DNA from: Rugalucina vietnamica
Lineage: Eukaryota; Mollusca; Bivalvia; Lucinida; Lucinidae
Direction of reading: 5' to 3'
NCBI GenBank assembly: GCA_964017185.1
Contig: OZ024874.1
Coordinates: 55,841,356-55,905,355, forward strand
DNA: 64,000 nucleotides
Shown here: one piece after another, positions 36,645 through 51,600 of the stretch
Position numbering within the stretch: position 1 is the stretch's first letter
Layout of the letters: each line of letters starts with the position of its first letter
The notes under the pieces: generated by a model
What the model saw: only the letters and a program-made list of their open reading frames with translations
Told to the model about the DNA's origin: nothing
Databases searched by the model: none
Position numbers and translations under genes: made by a program

Positions 36645-39600
36645 CCGAAAGCAATATGCCCTTCCAACTTTTTCAAAGTTGGGGGCATAAAAATCTTCTT
36701 CTCTGAAACCACTAGGCCAACAGCTTTGATATTTAGTATGTAGCAATGGCTAATGGTCCTCTACATAAATTGTGCCATTCATGCCCCTGGGGTCAAATTT
36801 GGCCACACCCCGGGGGTTAATAGTCTCCATAGACTCACTATTGGAAAAAAATTAAAAAATCTTCTTCTCTGAAACCACAGGGCCCACAGCTTTGATATTT
36901 TGTATGTGGCAATGGCTAATGGTCCTCTACATAAATTGTGCCAATCATGTCCCCGGGGTCAAATTTGGCCACGCCCCGGGGGTCGATAGTCTCCATAGAC
37001 CTACAATAGGAAAAACGAAAAAAAATCTTCTTCTCTGAAACCACTAGGCCCACAGCTTTGATATTTGGTATGTAGCAATGGCTAATGGTCCTCTACATAA
37101 ATTGTGCCATTCCATACATGTGATGAGTTTCAAAGAGGAATCAGGGAGATTTTTCTTCCATTTCAGGGAGGTTTTTGAAAAATGTATAAAATATATAGAA
37201 AAAATCCTGATTCATTTCAGGGAGATTTTGAATTTTTGTCAAAAAGTGGTACTTTTTTTACTAATTTTTACCTATTTTTACCAATTTTATGGCTCATTTC
37301 CTGGAGTCTCCCTGATGATGAGGGAGGTATCACATGTATGCCATTCATGCTCCTGGAGTCAAATTTGCCAGGTCCCGGAGGTTGATAGTCTCAATAGACT
37401 TGCTATGGGAAAAAAATTCAAAAATCTTCTTCTCTGAAACCACAGGGCACACAGCTTTGATATTTTGTATGTGGCAATGGCTAATGGTCCTCTACATAAA
37501 TTGTGCCAGCCATGCCCCTGGGGTCAAATTTGGCCACGCCCCGGGGGTAGATAGTCTCCATAGACTTACAATGGGAAAAACTAAAAAAAAACTTCTTCTC
37601 TGCAACCAAAAGGCCCAGAGCTTCTATATTTTGTATGTAGCAATGTTTGGTAGTCCCCATTATAAATTGTGCCAGTCATGCCCCTGGGTCAAATTTGGCC
37701 ATGCCCCGGGGGTCAATAGTGTCCATGCATAGACTTTCATTGGTCGATTCTCAATTAATTTAAATCTCGTGAGCTTGGCGTCCGTTGTTCATCCGTCATC
37801 CAAAGTTTTCACAGATGTTCTCTGAAACTGCATGGCCAATCAAAGCCAAATTTTGTATGAAGCATCTATGGGAAGGGGGAACCAATGTGTTCATAAATAA
37901 TCCAGGTCACTTGACCAAAATGGCCACCATGCCCATATATGGTAAAAATCTTCTCCTGAACCAAAGAACCGATTTAAACGAAACTTGGCATGTAGCATCT
38001 GGGCCTAAAGTACTACAATGTGTTTATAAATCATGACCCTGTGATGACTATGACCTATTTTATAGCAAGGTCAATATAGGTCAATTATGTTTTTTAATTG
38101 GTAAAATTGTTAAATTCATTTAAAGAGCAAATGTACAGGAAATGGGCTGAAAATTCAAGATTCTGAAAACATTTGGCCCCCACTTCGGGGCAATATACAT
38201 GTATATAACCACAATATTCAAAGATTTTCTCTCTGAAACTGCTTGGCCAATCAAAGTCAAATTTTATAGGAAACATCTACAGGAAGGGAGAACCTGTGTA
38301 TAAATAATCCTGGTCACATGACCAAGATGGCCGCAATGCCCATACAAGGTAAAAGCCCTTCAAAAATCTGCTCCGGAACTGCTGAATCTATTGCAATGGA
38401 ACTTGATATGTGCAATTGGGACCAGAGTACTACTATGTGTTTATAAATCATGACACTGCGATGACATTGACAAATTTTAAGGCAACATATGCAGAAAGCT
38501 GTTAAAGTGTCATTGAGGGGAAAAACTTGGACAAATGGACAGAATATTTATGATTTTGAAAAAGAAATTGACCACAGGGGACCTAGTGCTATATACATGT
38601 ATATGACCATTAAAGTCAAACAAATTTATTGGTATATATCTATCTCAGATCTCAGGTGAGTGTTTTCAGGACCATTGGTCCTCAGGTTAAGCATAACCAG
38701 TGTTGGATTTAGACGGGGGGAGGAGGGGTTCAATTGAACCCCATCCAAGACCAAATTATTTCATTTTCATGGGGAAGTTCATGAAAAATCAGGTAAAATG
38801 TCAAAAACGAACCCTCCTTGGTGGATTTGAACCCCTTACAGAATATTTTATTCCACAGTATGCACAGTTAGTGCGAGACATTGACAACTACCTGCACACA
38901 GTTATGTCATCAGAGAACATCACAAAACTGCTCAGGAAACTCACAAAGTCTCAGCAGAAGACCAGCCTCATTCTGAGTGTGCTACAGGAAGTGGAATTAT
39001 GGGAGAGAACACAAGACAAGTTTGTTGCCATGTTGGATGAGGAATATCCTCTGTATAGAGATGCTGTCACTCCTTTCATTGTGGCAGTTTTCCAGGTGTG
39101 GAATTGTATTTGTTTGATGCTATATGAGCCGCATTATGAGAAAACCAACAATGTGGTTTCCAACCAGGTCTGACAAAAACCAAGCTGTACAAGCACAAAA
39201 AAAATGACTAGAAGCTGAAAATTTTGGATTTAGAAAGTAGAGTAATTATTCTATTCGTGTAGCAAAAACAAAAGCGTTGATCAGTTTGCAGTTACTGCGA
39301 AGCTGATATGCCCCTTTGTTTTTGCATAGGCAACATGCTGATTTTGTCATGACGCAGCTCATATGAATAATGTGTGTTTTCATATTTTGAGTTAAGGTAA
39401 CTGAGTGGCCACCTATTGGGAAAATAGCTGCTCATTCGGCTTACGAAATGTTTTCTTGGTATCAGTACCTGATTGTTGGTTTGGTTTTTTCCCACCTCGG
39501 TTTTTGGAGTGGGAATCTTTTTCTGATTGCACCTTTTCCTGATCTTTGCCTACTTGTACCTTTTTATGCTGTGTCAGAAATGCTTTCTATGCTTTGTACA

Positions 39601-42600
39601 TAATTTTTCAAAACAGGCTACTTTTGGACTTACGATTTTATGCAGAAATAAAATTTCCCAAAATTGTAAATTTGGCTAACCAGATAGGGGATAAAATTAA
39701 TTTACTGTCTTGTTTCTGGATTTGATAGTTAAAATTATGCATTATATTCTAATATTTTTTTTCTTTTACTTTGGTTGACAGGTAGTACATGGAGTTTGTC
39801 TTCTAGCCCACAATGTACGACAAAGATTAGGACTTAGTCAGATATTGAGGCTGCATGGAAAGAAAGACACAGCTCAATACAAGGTACATGTATAATAATT
39901 TTATTGTGATATCCCCAGCCTGATACTCTTTTAAAGTTTTATGTATCTCAGATAAGCAATTTTCAACAGATTGAAGCGAAAAGTTGGGTTTCTGAAAGTA
40001 TATCATGGTACATATGGTTGCCTAGTTTGATGAAAGTGCAGTAGAATTCATGTTATAGAATTCCCGTGACAAGACTAACAAACCTTAACATATGATTCAT
40101 TTAAAAATAAAAAATAAAAAAAAAAATACGGGGGTCATTCAAGAATTAATGACAATGGATACATATCTCGGAAAGTATAATTAAGCTCGGCTTTATTTGA
40201 TTTGTTACATGTGGACACATGTATTATGCATTCGTGCTGAAAATTTTGTGCTTTTATCATGTCTAGATTTGACGCTATGCTAATTTGAATATGGTCCCTG
40301 AAGTGTCCATGGACGCGAAAAAGTCAAATTCTACTTTTTTTTGTATGGGGGTAGGGTAAGTAAAACGTGTAGGATTGTTGCTTGGACAGTCTTATCAGTG
40401 AATTTTGATGATTAATGAAAGCACTAGAGGTCAACAAGGGCAACCATAACATTCATGTCAATTTTCTGATTTGCAACACGTGTGGTTGCTAAGCAACAGC
40501 AAAACAGGGCAATATAAACCCATTCTGAGCCTAGCAGTGTGTTTTAAACCAAATAATGAAACGATCAAATAAATACCAACAGCTAGTGATGTGTTTAATC
40601 TTAAAGGTATTCCTATGGCTTCTTAACAAAAACAAAAATTCAAAAATCTGAGACTGTTATGGAACAAGTATTAGATTTAAAAAAGACTAGCTAGATTTGA
40701 TACAGTTAAATTTGACCTGGAGACGGCGCTGATTCATTTTGAAACTCTGTGTACAGTGTCACTGTGATCAATACCATTGACAGTCATGCTTACAACAACC
40801 ACATATTTCATCCTCATGAAATGTTGTTAACATATATAAGATACTGGTCTTCCACCCAGGCAAGTACTAGCTTTTATAAACAACAGTATGTCGCGTCCAA
40901 GCTCATTTACCTTGTATTCTTTGGTTGCCTAGCAACCACAGAACTGGCATCTTAGCGAACTTTTGGAGGAACCGTTGAATAGCATACATCTTCAAATTTG
41001 GTTATTAGTATATAAGAAGCACACAAGTGTTAAAAATAAAGTTTAATGGAATCATTGTCATTTATTCCTGAATGACCCCCGTAGGAACAAAATAAATAAA
41101 AAATTTTTTTTTTTTTCTGACAGGATCTAGAGTTATCTCTTGAAGAGTTACTAGTTGGTGTTGGCAGATTTCCTACAGTGTCTCAACAATATCCCTGCTG
41201 CCTCAAACTGGTCATGACCTTGACCTCTGATCAGAGTATTACCTTGGCTAACAATGTGATGTCATCTAGAGGACTAGAAACAGAATGTCAAGGTCATGAT
41301 GTATCTCAAAGGTGAGAATGTGAACATTTGTAAGATTGTTTTTGAAAGCAACTGAGTCTGTTGTAAATCTACTTGCCTTGTAATCTAGATGTCATGTTTT
41401 ATCCCTGGCTTCCCCAGGCTTTAGGACATGACTGCTAGTCGAGTTCCCATCACCGCATTACCTTATTTGTTGGTGAGATGCAAAGCTGTTACACAACAAA
41501 ACACTTTTTATACCCCGCCACTTAAAAAAGTGCGGGGTATTATGTTATACCCTCCAAAAAAATTTGCGTTCGAGTGTCCGTCCGTCCGTCTGTCCGTCCG
41601 TCTGTCCGTCCGTCAGCGTTTCGTTTCCGGGCTCTATCTTGAGCATTTATTGACCGATTTTCTTCAAACTTTGTATAGGAGTTTATATCAGGAAGGAGTG
41701 GTTTGGGATTGAAGATGGGTAAATTTCGTCAAATAAGTACAGAGTTATGGCCCTTGATTTACGTTAAAAATTCGTTTCCGGGCTCTATCTTGAGAATTTA
41801 TTGACCGATTTTCTTCAAACTTTGTATAGGAGTTTATACCAAGAAGGAGTGGTCTGGGATTGAAGATGGGTAAATTTTGTCAAATATGTACAGAGTTATG
41901 GCCCTTGATTTACATTAAAATTTTGTTTCCGGGCTCTATCTTGAGCATTTATTGACCGATTTTCTTCAAACTGTGTATAGAAGTTCATACCAAGAAGGAG
42001 TGGTCTGGGATTGAAGATGGGTAAATTTCGTCAAATAAGTACAGAGTTATGGCCCTTGATTTACGTTAAAATTTTGTTTCCGGGCTCTATCTTGAGCATT
42101 TATTGACCGATTTTCTTCAAACTTTGTATAGGAGTTCATACCAGGAAGGAGTGATTTGGGATTGAAGATGGGTAAATTTTGTCAAATAAGTACAGAGTTA
42201 TGGCCCTCGATTTACGTTAAAATTTTGTTTCCAAACTCTATCTTGAGCATTTATTGACCGATTTTCTTCAAACTTTGTATAGGAGTTCATATCAGGAAGG
42301 AGTGGTTTGGGATTGAAAATGAATAAATTTAGTTAAATAAATACAGAGTTATGGCCCATGATTTGCATTAAAATTTCGTTTCCTGCCTCTGTTTTGTGCA
42401 TTTATCAACCAATTTTATTCAAACTTTGTATAAAAGTTCAGATCAGGAAGTAGTGGTTTGGGATTTAAGATGGGTAAATTTTATCAATGTATACAGAGTT
42501 ATGGTCCTTCATTTATGACAAAATTTTGTTCTGCTCTTTATCTTGAGAATTTATTGAGAATCATTTTTGCTAAATTAAATTTGCGTGGCGGGGTATCATG

Positions 42601-45600
42601 CATGCCTGCAGCGCTTTTATTAAAATGAAGGATTTCTTTAGTTCATTGAACCTTACAGGCAATATCATCAGAAAAAAATATGAGCCGCCACATGGGAAAA
42701 CCAACAATCTGCCTAGGCGAAAACAAAGGTGCAGATCAGCTTCGCAGTACTTGCGAAGCTGATCAACGCCTTTGTTTTCGCTATTCAGATAGTACAATTC
42801 CTCCTCTACTTAACTGTAAAATTTCAAGCTTCTAACCTGCTTCTGTAGCTGTACAGGCTGGTTTGTGTCAGACCTGTTCGGAAACCACGTTTTTTACACG
42901 TGGTGGCTCATATATTTAGAAACTTCTGATGTTTGTGCTGTCCTTTCTTTTCCATCGATTGTTTAGGCTGGGATTTTAAATTTAATATTACTGATTCCTG
43001 GAGCCTGTATTCTTAAGTTTCTTTTTATAAGGTGACCTCTCAACCTTTGAGCCGCGACATGAGAAAACTTGTCTTTCGGAATTTCTGCCCGACTCCGACA
43101 CAAACTGACTGTCACAGACAATGGCTGAAAGCTTGAAATTTCGTATGTATTAAGAAGATGAGTTGTACTATCCGAGCAGCGAAAACAAAGCGCTGATAAG
43201 CTGTGCAGTACTGCACAGCTGATTTGCGGCTTTGTTTTCGAATAGGCAAAATCCAGTTTTCTCATGACGTGGCTTATTTTTGATAAGATGACAATTCTGT
43301 CTGCAATTATAGCTTTATTTCCACATGAAATTATATGCACCAATTTCATTTACAGCATACTGAATTCTTGTTTACTGCATATTGAAAATGAGGCTCTCGT
43401 GGGAGGTGAACTTTCAACTGACCTTCAGATGACCTTGACCCATATTCTTGAGAAGTTTGTGCTGTCATGGCAACAAGAAGAGCAGAAGAGGCGTGCAGCA
43501 GATGAGGAGGCAGCCAGTTTGTACCGGTTTAAGTCCCAGGTTCATGGGGATGAGAGAAGTGAAGAAGAGAGGTTAGAGCAGGAATTCAGAGAGGCTTTCC
43601 CACTATTTGAAAAGGTTAGATATCTTCTGTGATCTTGATTTATAACGAGTTATTTAACAGCGATTAGTTCATTTGGTTGACTTTTCAGTTTTCACACTAT
43701 TTACTAATATTACAGTAAATAGTTGTTTGGACATTAATTTTTTTATGAGATGTGTATTAGCTGACCTGATAAGAAGGCTAACCAGTTTTATTCAAGTACA
43801 TGTATCTATGTATGATAAGTATTTTCTCAGGTGAGCATTGCAGGCACCCTTTTCCTCTGGTTTATATTGAACTAAAATCACAGCCAACAATGGCTCTAAT
43901 TTTGCCTCTTAATGGTACAATCCCTCTGATTATTATAAATCTTAAAATCCAACACTTGGTCATCTGTGCCTGAATGGTGTTGAACCTAGTCATAAACTCT
44001 GAAGACAGGATTTCATCCCTGTGTTTATGACGTCTGCTTTCAGGATTTCCAGGAGTTTGTGGAACCATCATCCCTGGAAGATGGACCCATGGTGCCCTCT
44101 GAAGCTCACCCAGACCAGCAGAAATCAGAATTAGCTGTAACTGACACCCAGATGGCCATGATCTGTTCTGTACATCAGAAGCTTCATAAGCATCTCACTG
44201 ACACAGAGTGGTTTAATCCAGTTCCTGTTGTAGCCAGAAGCCTGTCAGACTGGGTGGAACCAGTTCTGACTGCATACTCGGCAGCTTCCACCCTTGGGCT
44301 GTGTCTGGCAGATGTTTTGGGTAGGTTTGTGCCCTGTGTGTCGTAGGCACAGGAAGATGAATTTTGTATTTTTCTCGTACTCTAAAATGGAGGAGTTTTT
44401 CTGGTTCTGTTGGAAGTTTAATACTGTAAATTTGGAATGTTGGTGTAACTTTTATTTCACGAATTTTCAGTTTCCGAGCTATTCGCGAGGTCTTGAATTC
44501 GTGATTTAGCATCCATGTAGTCTTTATGGCTTATAGTGATTCTTTATTAGTGGAACTTTGAATTTCTGTTAAATCAGAACAATAAGCATAGCTATACTAC
44601 TGGCATAGTATCTTGAAATTGAAAATGTATTGAGATTTTACTGCTTTTATGGAAGTTTGTCTATGCATGGGGTGGGCTGAACCTGATGTTGATAGAACTT
44701 GTAGCCCAACCCCATTGTACATAAAAAAGGCAATAAAATATGTTTAAACTTGTCTATGCAAAATTTTAATATTTGAGCCGCTGCATGAGAAAACCAACAA
44801 TTTAGGTTACCAACCAGGTCTAACAAACTGGCCTGTTTAGTCACAGAAACAGGATAGAAGCTTGAAATTTTGGATTTAAGAAGAAGGGGGATTGTACTTT
44901 CTGTGGAGAAAAAACAAAGTTACTGATCAGCTTCATGGTCACTGCGAAGGTGGTATGCGCCTTTGTTTTCGCATGTGCAAATTATTGGTTTCCTGATGCA
45001 GCAGCTCAAATATTAATGTTCCTTTTTCAGACCACAAGATTGACAAGAAGTTGTTAGGCAGCCATCTAGTAGTTACCACCTTGCAGCAGGCATATGTTTC
45101 AGACAGCAGTGTGAGTTAATTAATAAACATCCTTCGTAAGGGAAATCTACCAGTAGTTGTATTGATATCAAAAAGTCAAATGTTTTAAAGTCAAAGTAGG
45201 CATGAACAGCATGCACTGTATATTAAATAAAATAAAGATAATATCATGTTTAATACTCAGATTCATCCCTGTCTAAACAGGAGTATAAGAATCTTATATG
45301 AGTATCAAGGGTGGATAGACAAAAAAATCTATCCTGAGGGTCACTTTGGAATCACAAGGCTCACCCAAGTGATGCCAAACTGTGACCTTAGAGCCATACC
45401 TTACATGCATGATAGATTGTTTCTTTTTTTTTTTCATGCCTTTGTGTGGCGCCACTTGATTTTCATAACATTTAAAACACACTGCAATCGCATCCGCCTT
45501 TTTGAAATAGAATGTTTCTGACGTTGTAATGGCATGTGCGCTCTGAAATTTGAGCCTTGGTGTAAGAAAAGCAACAATCTGGGTTCGCAACCAGGTCTGA

Positions 45601-48600
45601 CACAAACCAAGCTTTACAGTCACAGAAACAGGCTAGAGGCTTGAAATTTTGGACTAAAGTATAAGAGGAATTATACTATCCGAGTAGCAAAAACAAAGGC
45701 CCTGATCAGCTGTGTAGTTATGTACTGCACAGCTGATCTGCGCCTTTGGTTTTGCATATACAGCTTGTTGGTTTTCTTATGCATTGAGTGGCTCATTTAT
45801 AGAAACTGATAAGAGAAAGATCATACTATTTATGGTGCAAACAAAAAAACCCTCTTCAGTTTTTGCAGTAGCATAGCTTATTTGCTCCTTCTTGACAAGC
45901 ATGATAATAAAAAAAAACAGAGAACCCTGCAAAGCTTATTAAGTATGACAATATTTATTTTGGAGATTCATTTTTCAGGCAAGAAGATTGTTGCTGCCCC
46001 AGAAAGACACCTACAATATATACCGAGATGCCAATGTACCTGAGGTGATAAAGTGTATCCCAGTGTTCCAGAATGTCCTGACTAGAGTACACCAACTGCA
46101 GGAGGAGTGGCCTGATCATCCTACACTGAAACAGGTAGTTTATGAGATTAAGTGTGCTATGAAAAAAACAAACAAACAGTAAACAAATACAATGTATGTC
46201 TAAATTAGTACTAATTTGAAGGCCAAAGGTTTGAAATATATTTTGAAATAAATGCATAAAAACGTTTCAGAAATCATGCATGTGATATCCCCTATTTCTG
46301 AGGGATACCCCTTCATTTGGGAAAATCTAATATGCTTTTTCAGAAATCTATGTTTTGAAGCAAAAATAAAAAAAAAATGTATTTCCTGGTACACCCCAGT
46401 TTTACTGTAGAAAAGTGGGGTGTAAGTGGATATACATTTCATGGACCAGTGGTGGATTTAGTCTTAGAGGGTGTTTGGGTGGTTTGTTTGAATCCCCCTG
46501 TGGGACCAAACTATTTTATTTTCATGGCAAAATTTATGAAAAAAATCGGGTAAAATGTTGAAAAAGAACCCCCTCTTGATGGATTTGAACCCCCTTCCAG
46601 AAATCCGGGATCCGCCCACGTGGACACATTATCCTGATGTTGATGTTTTTGTAAAGTGCTGGAGTACATTGCAGCAGGAAAAACGTTTTCCTCATTTCTG
46701 TATTTCAGTTGTGTGACATTGTGTGCATTTCTGTATTTCAGTTGTGTGACATTGTATCTAGGATAGAAAGTTTCCCCATAACCAGCCCAGTGATGAAGTT
46801 TCTCACAGGCATTGAGCTATTGGTACAGAAAGCACAGGTAAGATGATAGATTTCTCCATTTGAGCCGCCTCATGGGAAAACCAACAATCTGCATAGGCGA
46901 AAACAAAGATGCAGATCCGCTTCGCGGTAACCGCGAAGCTGATCAGGGCCTTTGTTTTCTCTACACGGATAGTACAATTCCTCTACTTTCTAAATCCAAA
47001 ATTTCCAGTCTCTAGCCATCTTCTGTGCTTGTACAGGCCGGTTTGTGTCGGACCTGTTCGGAAATCACATTGTTGGTTTTCCCACGAGGCAGCTCATTTG
47101 TTTTACATTCCAACAAGATGGTCTTATTTAGGATTGGATTATGGAAATATAGAGTCAATAGATAAAGAATTTTAGCTTAGTAGGATTTTATACTCCAGTC
47201 AACCATGCAGTAAATTTGTACATACTTAAGCGTAAGTGTACCATATATACGTTTGACACATGTAATTTTCTGTATTTAAGTTCATCAGTGTCACTAAGCC
47301 CCAAACGGTTGAAACAAAAAGGTGATATCAGGTATTGGCATGGAATGAGCAGCTCCCCAAGAGCCATTTAAACTTCAATATGCTCTCATGGAATGATTAT
47401 AATCTCTGGATGCTGACATCTGTCTCAAAACCATATCAACGGCCATGTTAGGTAGTGTGAATATCGTCTTTTAAATCATACATCATAATTAGAATGTTTG
47501 TTTTATTTCTTGCTCATTGTTTAATTTTGTATTTAGGACTGGGAGAGCAATGCATCCCAGCATGTATCCATGGCAACCCAGCTGGCAGAGTTGTCTACCC
47601 TGATTGTAGAGTGGAGAAAACTGGAGCTGAGGTAAAATATCTATAGACACCCTGTATCCATGCAAATGTTATAGCACAGATTGATGCAACATCACACGAA
47701 ACATTTCAAAGTGGAGTGTGTTAATTGGAAGCCAGATAAATTGGACAACAACCTACAGCAGGGAGTTCATAGCCTAACTGTAGGTTGCAGCAATAATGAT
47801 CTAGCTTCCAATCAAGTGCTACACTTCACTTTGTTATGTGTCATGTTGCATTATTATGTGCTGTAAGAACTTTGGTTGCATCATGGGTATGCAGGGTGGT
47901 AGATCTTAGTCTTATTCTTGAAATCTTGGCAAAATGTGTGCATCACTTGCTGTGTTAACCAGGGATCATAGGCTCAATCCTGGATTTTTTCAGTCTTTCA
48001 GATAAGACTTAGTTTTAAAATGAGGTCCTATTTCCATGTGACCATATTCTGTAGAGTGTGACATTAAACCCCAAACCAACCAATAATATGTAGAAAGCCA
48101 TGGCCATTTTGTCGGCTAAGTAAATATTTTATTTCACAACAGACTTGTAGACCTTCTCATATTTACTTTTACTGGGTTTCATTCAAAAGTGAAAAGTTTT
48201 TAAAAATTTCAAATTCTAACCAATCAGTAAAGAAAGACTTTCTTCCCATTTTCTACCTGCAGTTGTTGGTCTAATGCCCTAGACACGGAGGTGACTAGAT
48301 GTAAGCAGGGAGCCAGTAAATGGTGGTTCCATATGTACCAACTTCTACAGTCGGTTCTCAACCCGGGTACCAACACCTCAGTTACGAGCCCTGAAACTGT
48401 TGCCATGGAAACAGAACAGGAAGTCCAGTCAGACTCTGACATCATCAACACATTCAAACAGTTAATGGAGCAGTCCAGTTTGGGGGAGTATCACGCTCGT
48501 CTTGACATGTTGCTGGCTTTTCACTGTCAGCTGGTTACCATGGAAACTAGCCCAAAACAAGGTATGCTTTATTTTATAAAAACACTTTTTGAAATCCCCG

Positions 48601-51600
48601 GGTTCAAACAGGCCCTCTTGTTAAGTAGCATTTCATATGTAAAATAACAAGGATTAACCATAAACTATTATGAGGATATCTGATTGTGACCTCATCTGTT
48701 TACAAAGAACATATAGCATTGCATCAAATACCAAGGAAGTGATGGCTCTGTCCCAATATAACTGAAAAATTGTTGACTTGGACATTAAACCTCAATACAA
48801 ACAAACAAACAAACAGTCAAATGAAATTCATTAGATTGGCTGGTCTTAACCTTTGATTGTAACATTTTGTTGTTATTTGAGCTTTCATTGCCAGAATTGT
48901 TCACTATTTCAGAATTAATGAAGAATGTGTTATGGAACCTGTATCAGTTCTACTCTAGATTCTCTAACACCGTGTCAGAGGAGACTGCCAGACTGAGAGC
49001 TCCTATTGAGAAGGAACTCAAGGTACACGGTTCTTTCATTAGGATAACATTTTTGTGTAATATATACCCCCTAATACCCCACTTTTATATAGCAAAACTG
49101 GGGTATGCAGGGGTAAACCTTTTTTTTTTTGCTCCAAAACATAGATTAGAACTGCATTGCCTTCTAACGTGAACCCACAATCTGTTTTGAGCAAAAGTAA
49201 GAAAAATATCAAAATTTTTCAGTTTTTAACAACTTTTAAAAAAATCTGTTTGTTGCATGAACAAGTTTTTGAAATGTCTGCTTTTGAGTGTTGTCATGAC
49301 AAATCTGACATAAACATAAACCTTCTGTAAAAAGTATATTAAATTGTATGTCCTCTATCGCTGATTCAAGAAGAATCCATTGTTTGGAGAAGAATTATTT
49401 CGAACTTAATCATAATGACAAAAACACATGCACAAAGAACTGGTTATCTGTCTTAAGGAAGTTTGCTTCATGAAGAAAGTTGATAGGAGTACTAACACAT
49501 CCAGCCTGCTCTCTACTGCTGTCTCTGTCCCAACATGACTGAAAAATTGTTGACTGGGATGTTAAGCCCCAACACAAACAAACAAATCTACTGCTGTCAG
49601 ATTTAAAGACAATCTGGAATTTCTAAATGTTTAATGCTTTCATTTTTTGCTTGGAGGAGCTCAGAAAGCAGCTTTGTTCTATTGTAGGGTTTTGTGAAGA
49701 TAGCTAGATGGTCAGACATCAATTACTGGGCTTTGAAACAGACAACAGAGAAGACACACAGAACACTGCACAAGTTTATCAGACAGTTCCAGGTCAGTAG
49801 TGGGTGAATACTGTATCTTACTAGAATGTTACAATTCAGAAGAAAAATGGTTAAGTCTTGAAAATTAAAGCATTGCTAAAGCTTCTTTTAAGCACACAGA
49901 ATGAAACTTTAATATGTTTCTTGGAATAAAATTGTGGGGGGGGGGGGGGGGGGAGCATATGCCACGACACCTACAGTAATTTAAATGATTTTGAAAATTA
50001 AAAAAAAAGAAAAGAAATCACTATTCAATTTGCTTTTGTAGCATTCCGTAATTTACATTTCTGTCATTTACAGGAAGTCCTTGAGCAGCCAGTACAGAGG
50101 ATTCTGGGAGATAAAGATGGCAGCACAGTTGGAGAAATTGAGCCGAAGTGGAGCGAAACAGTGAAACATCATGATAATACTCTCCTACAGAATTTGACTG
50201 CATACAAGGTTATGTTTTTGTCCTTAATATGATAGTAGAATAGAATACTGACTTTTATATTATCTTGCTGTCTGTAAAGCAAGTTTATCAATTTATTGGT
50301 TGTTGACTTTGACTTCCCCATATTGCTACAAAGATTGATTGAAATGGAAACCATAGTCTATGTGATAGATATGCTGATTCATTTTGAAAAAAAGAACCAA
50401 ATCAAGTCCCACAATATCTTTTTTCAGTTCCATTTTGATAGAAATTTGCACTATTGGTTCTACATAATCCAGGTACTTGCTTAATTGAGGTTCATTTACA
50501 TTGGCAGACGGGGGCCATGAAAGTACTTGCATAAGATACATGCTTGCTGAGTGGCTGCCTATTGGGAATTAGCTGCTCACTTGGCTTACGATATGTTTTC
50601 TAAGTATAAGTACCTAATTGTCAGTTTAGTTTTTCCCACCTCTGTTTTTACGAGTGGGAATTTCTGATTGGGCCTGTTCCTGGTCATTGCCTACTTGTAC
50701 CTTTTTTCGATAAATTTATACATGTGTTGCTTAAAACAGGTTGGACTGTACAGTCATTTTACCTCATAGAGACTTGGCTCAAACAGTGATGTTAGAATAA
50801 TTGACCATCTTAAGCATGAAACAAATGTTTTTCCTCTGCAAAGGCTGATGCCTGATGATATCTTTCATATTTGAGCTGCCACAATCTGGAAAACCAACAA
50901 TCTGCATATGCAAAACCAAAGGCACTGCACAGCTGATCAGTGCCTTTGGTTTTGCTTCTCAAATACTACAACCCCTCGTCTTCTTAAATCCGAAGTTTCA
51001 AGCTTCTAGCCTTTTTCTGTGACTGTACATGTCGATTTGTGTCGAACTTGGTCGGATACCCTGAAGACCGTTTTTTTCACATCAGGTCTCATTTCAGGTC
51101 TCAGAAACCTGGGAACATCCAGCTGTTGTATTACCCCTCCAAGAGATGACACCGCTGCAATGCCGCCTACCAACACTGTGTAGAAAATTTAACAAACATT
51201 GGAGACAGATCATCAGGAAAGCTGGCTACACAGATCTTACATTGGCTGTGGATCAGTTTACAGGTATAGTATACCCATTTTGACCTTGATGGTTGATATG
51301 ATATGATGAATGTGTTGTAAATATTGATAGAGGGGTATTATAAGCTCCCAGATGATCGTAGTAGACTTTTGTCACAGATTTACCATTATAAATATGGATT
51401 ACACGCCTGTTCCTATTGGTCAAATACATTTATTTCATTCATATGCATAACAGTAATTCTGTAAAGTAAGTCTACTATGATCGTCCAGGATCTATATATA
51501 CTTACTTCAACCACTTTTCTATTGTCATGTCATTCATGTGGACATGTCTTAACATTTTTAGCTCACCTGAGCCGAAGGCTCACAGGTGAGCTTATAGGAT

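Larger units (their letters stand above)
34234..38689 (+). mobile_element. modular element D1 (TTAGCTCACCTGAGCC type), with two insertions
   Basis: Hairpin CTCACCTGAGCCGAAGGCTC with AGGTGAG, a CGTC microsatellite, core repeats of about 165 bp (TCTCTGAAACCACTAGGCCC, CCTCTACATAAATTGTGCCA), a second core type from about 37790 (GGCCAATCAAAGCCAAATTT), then an inverted CTCAGGTGAG and hairpin AGGACCATTGGTCCT with GGTTAAG. Interrupted at 35156-36690 and 37113-37340. It fills most of intron 17. Confidence 0.8.

Noticed and set aside
30676..42626. Segmental duplication explaining E1/FB1 and E2/FB1 pairs
   Set aside because: The E copies align, but the FB1 copies that follow differ in core type, border tetramer and distance, so these are separate insertions.
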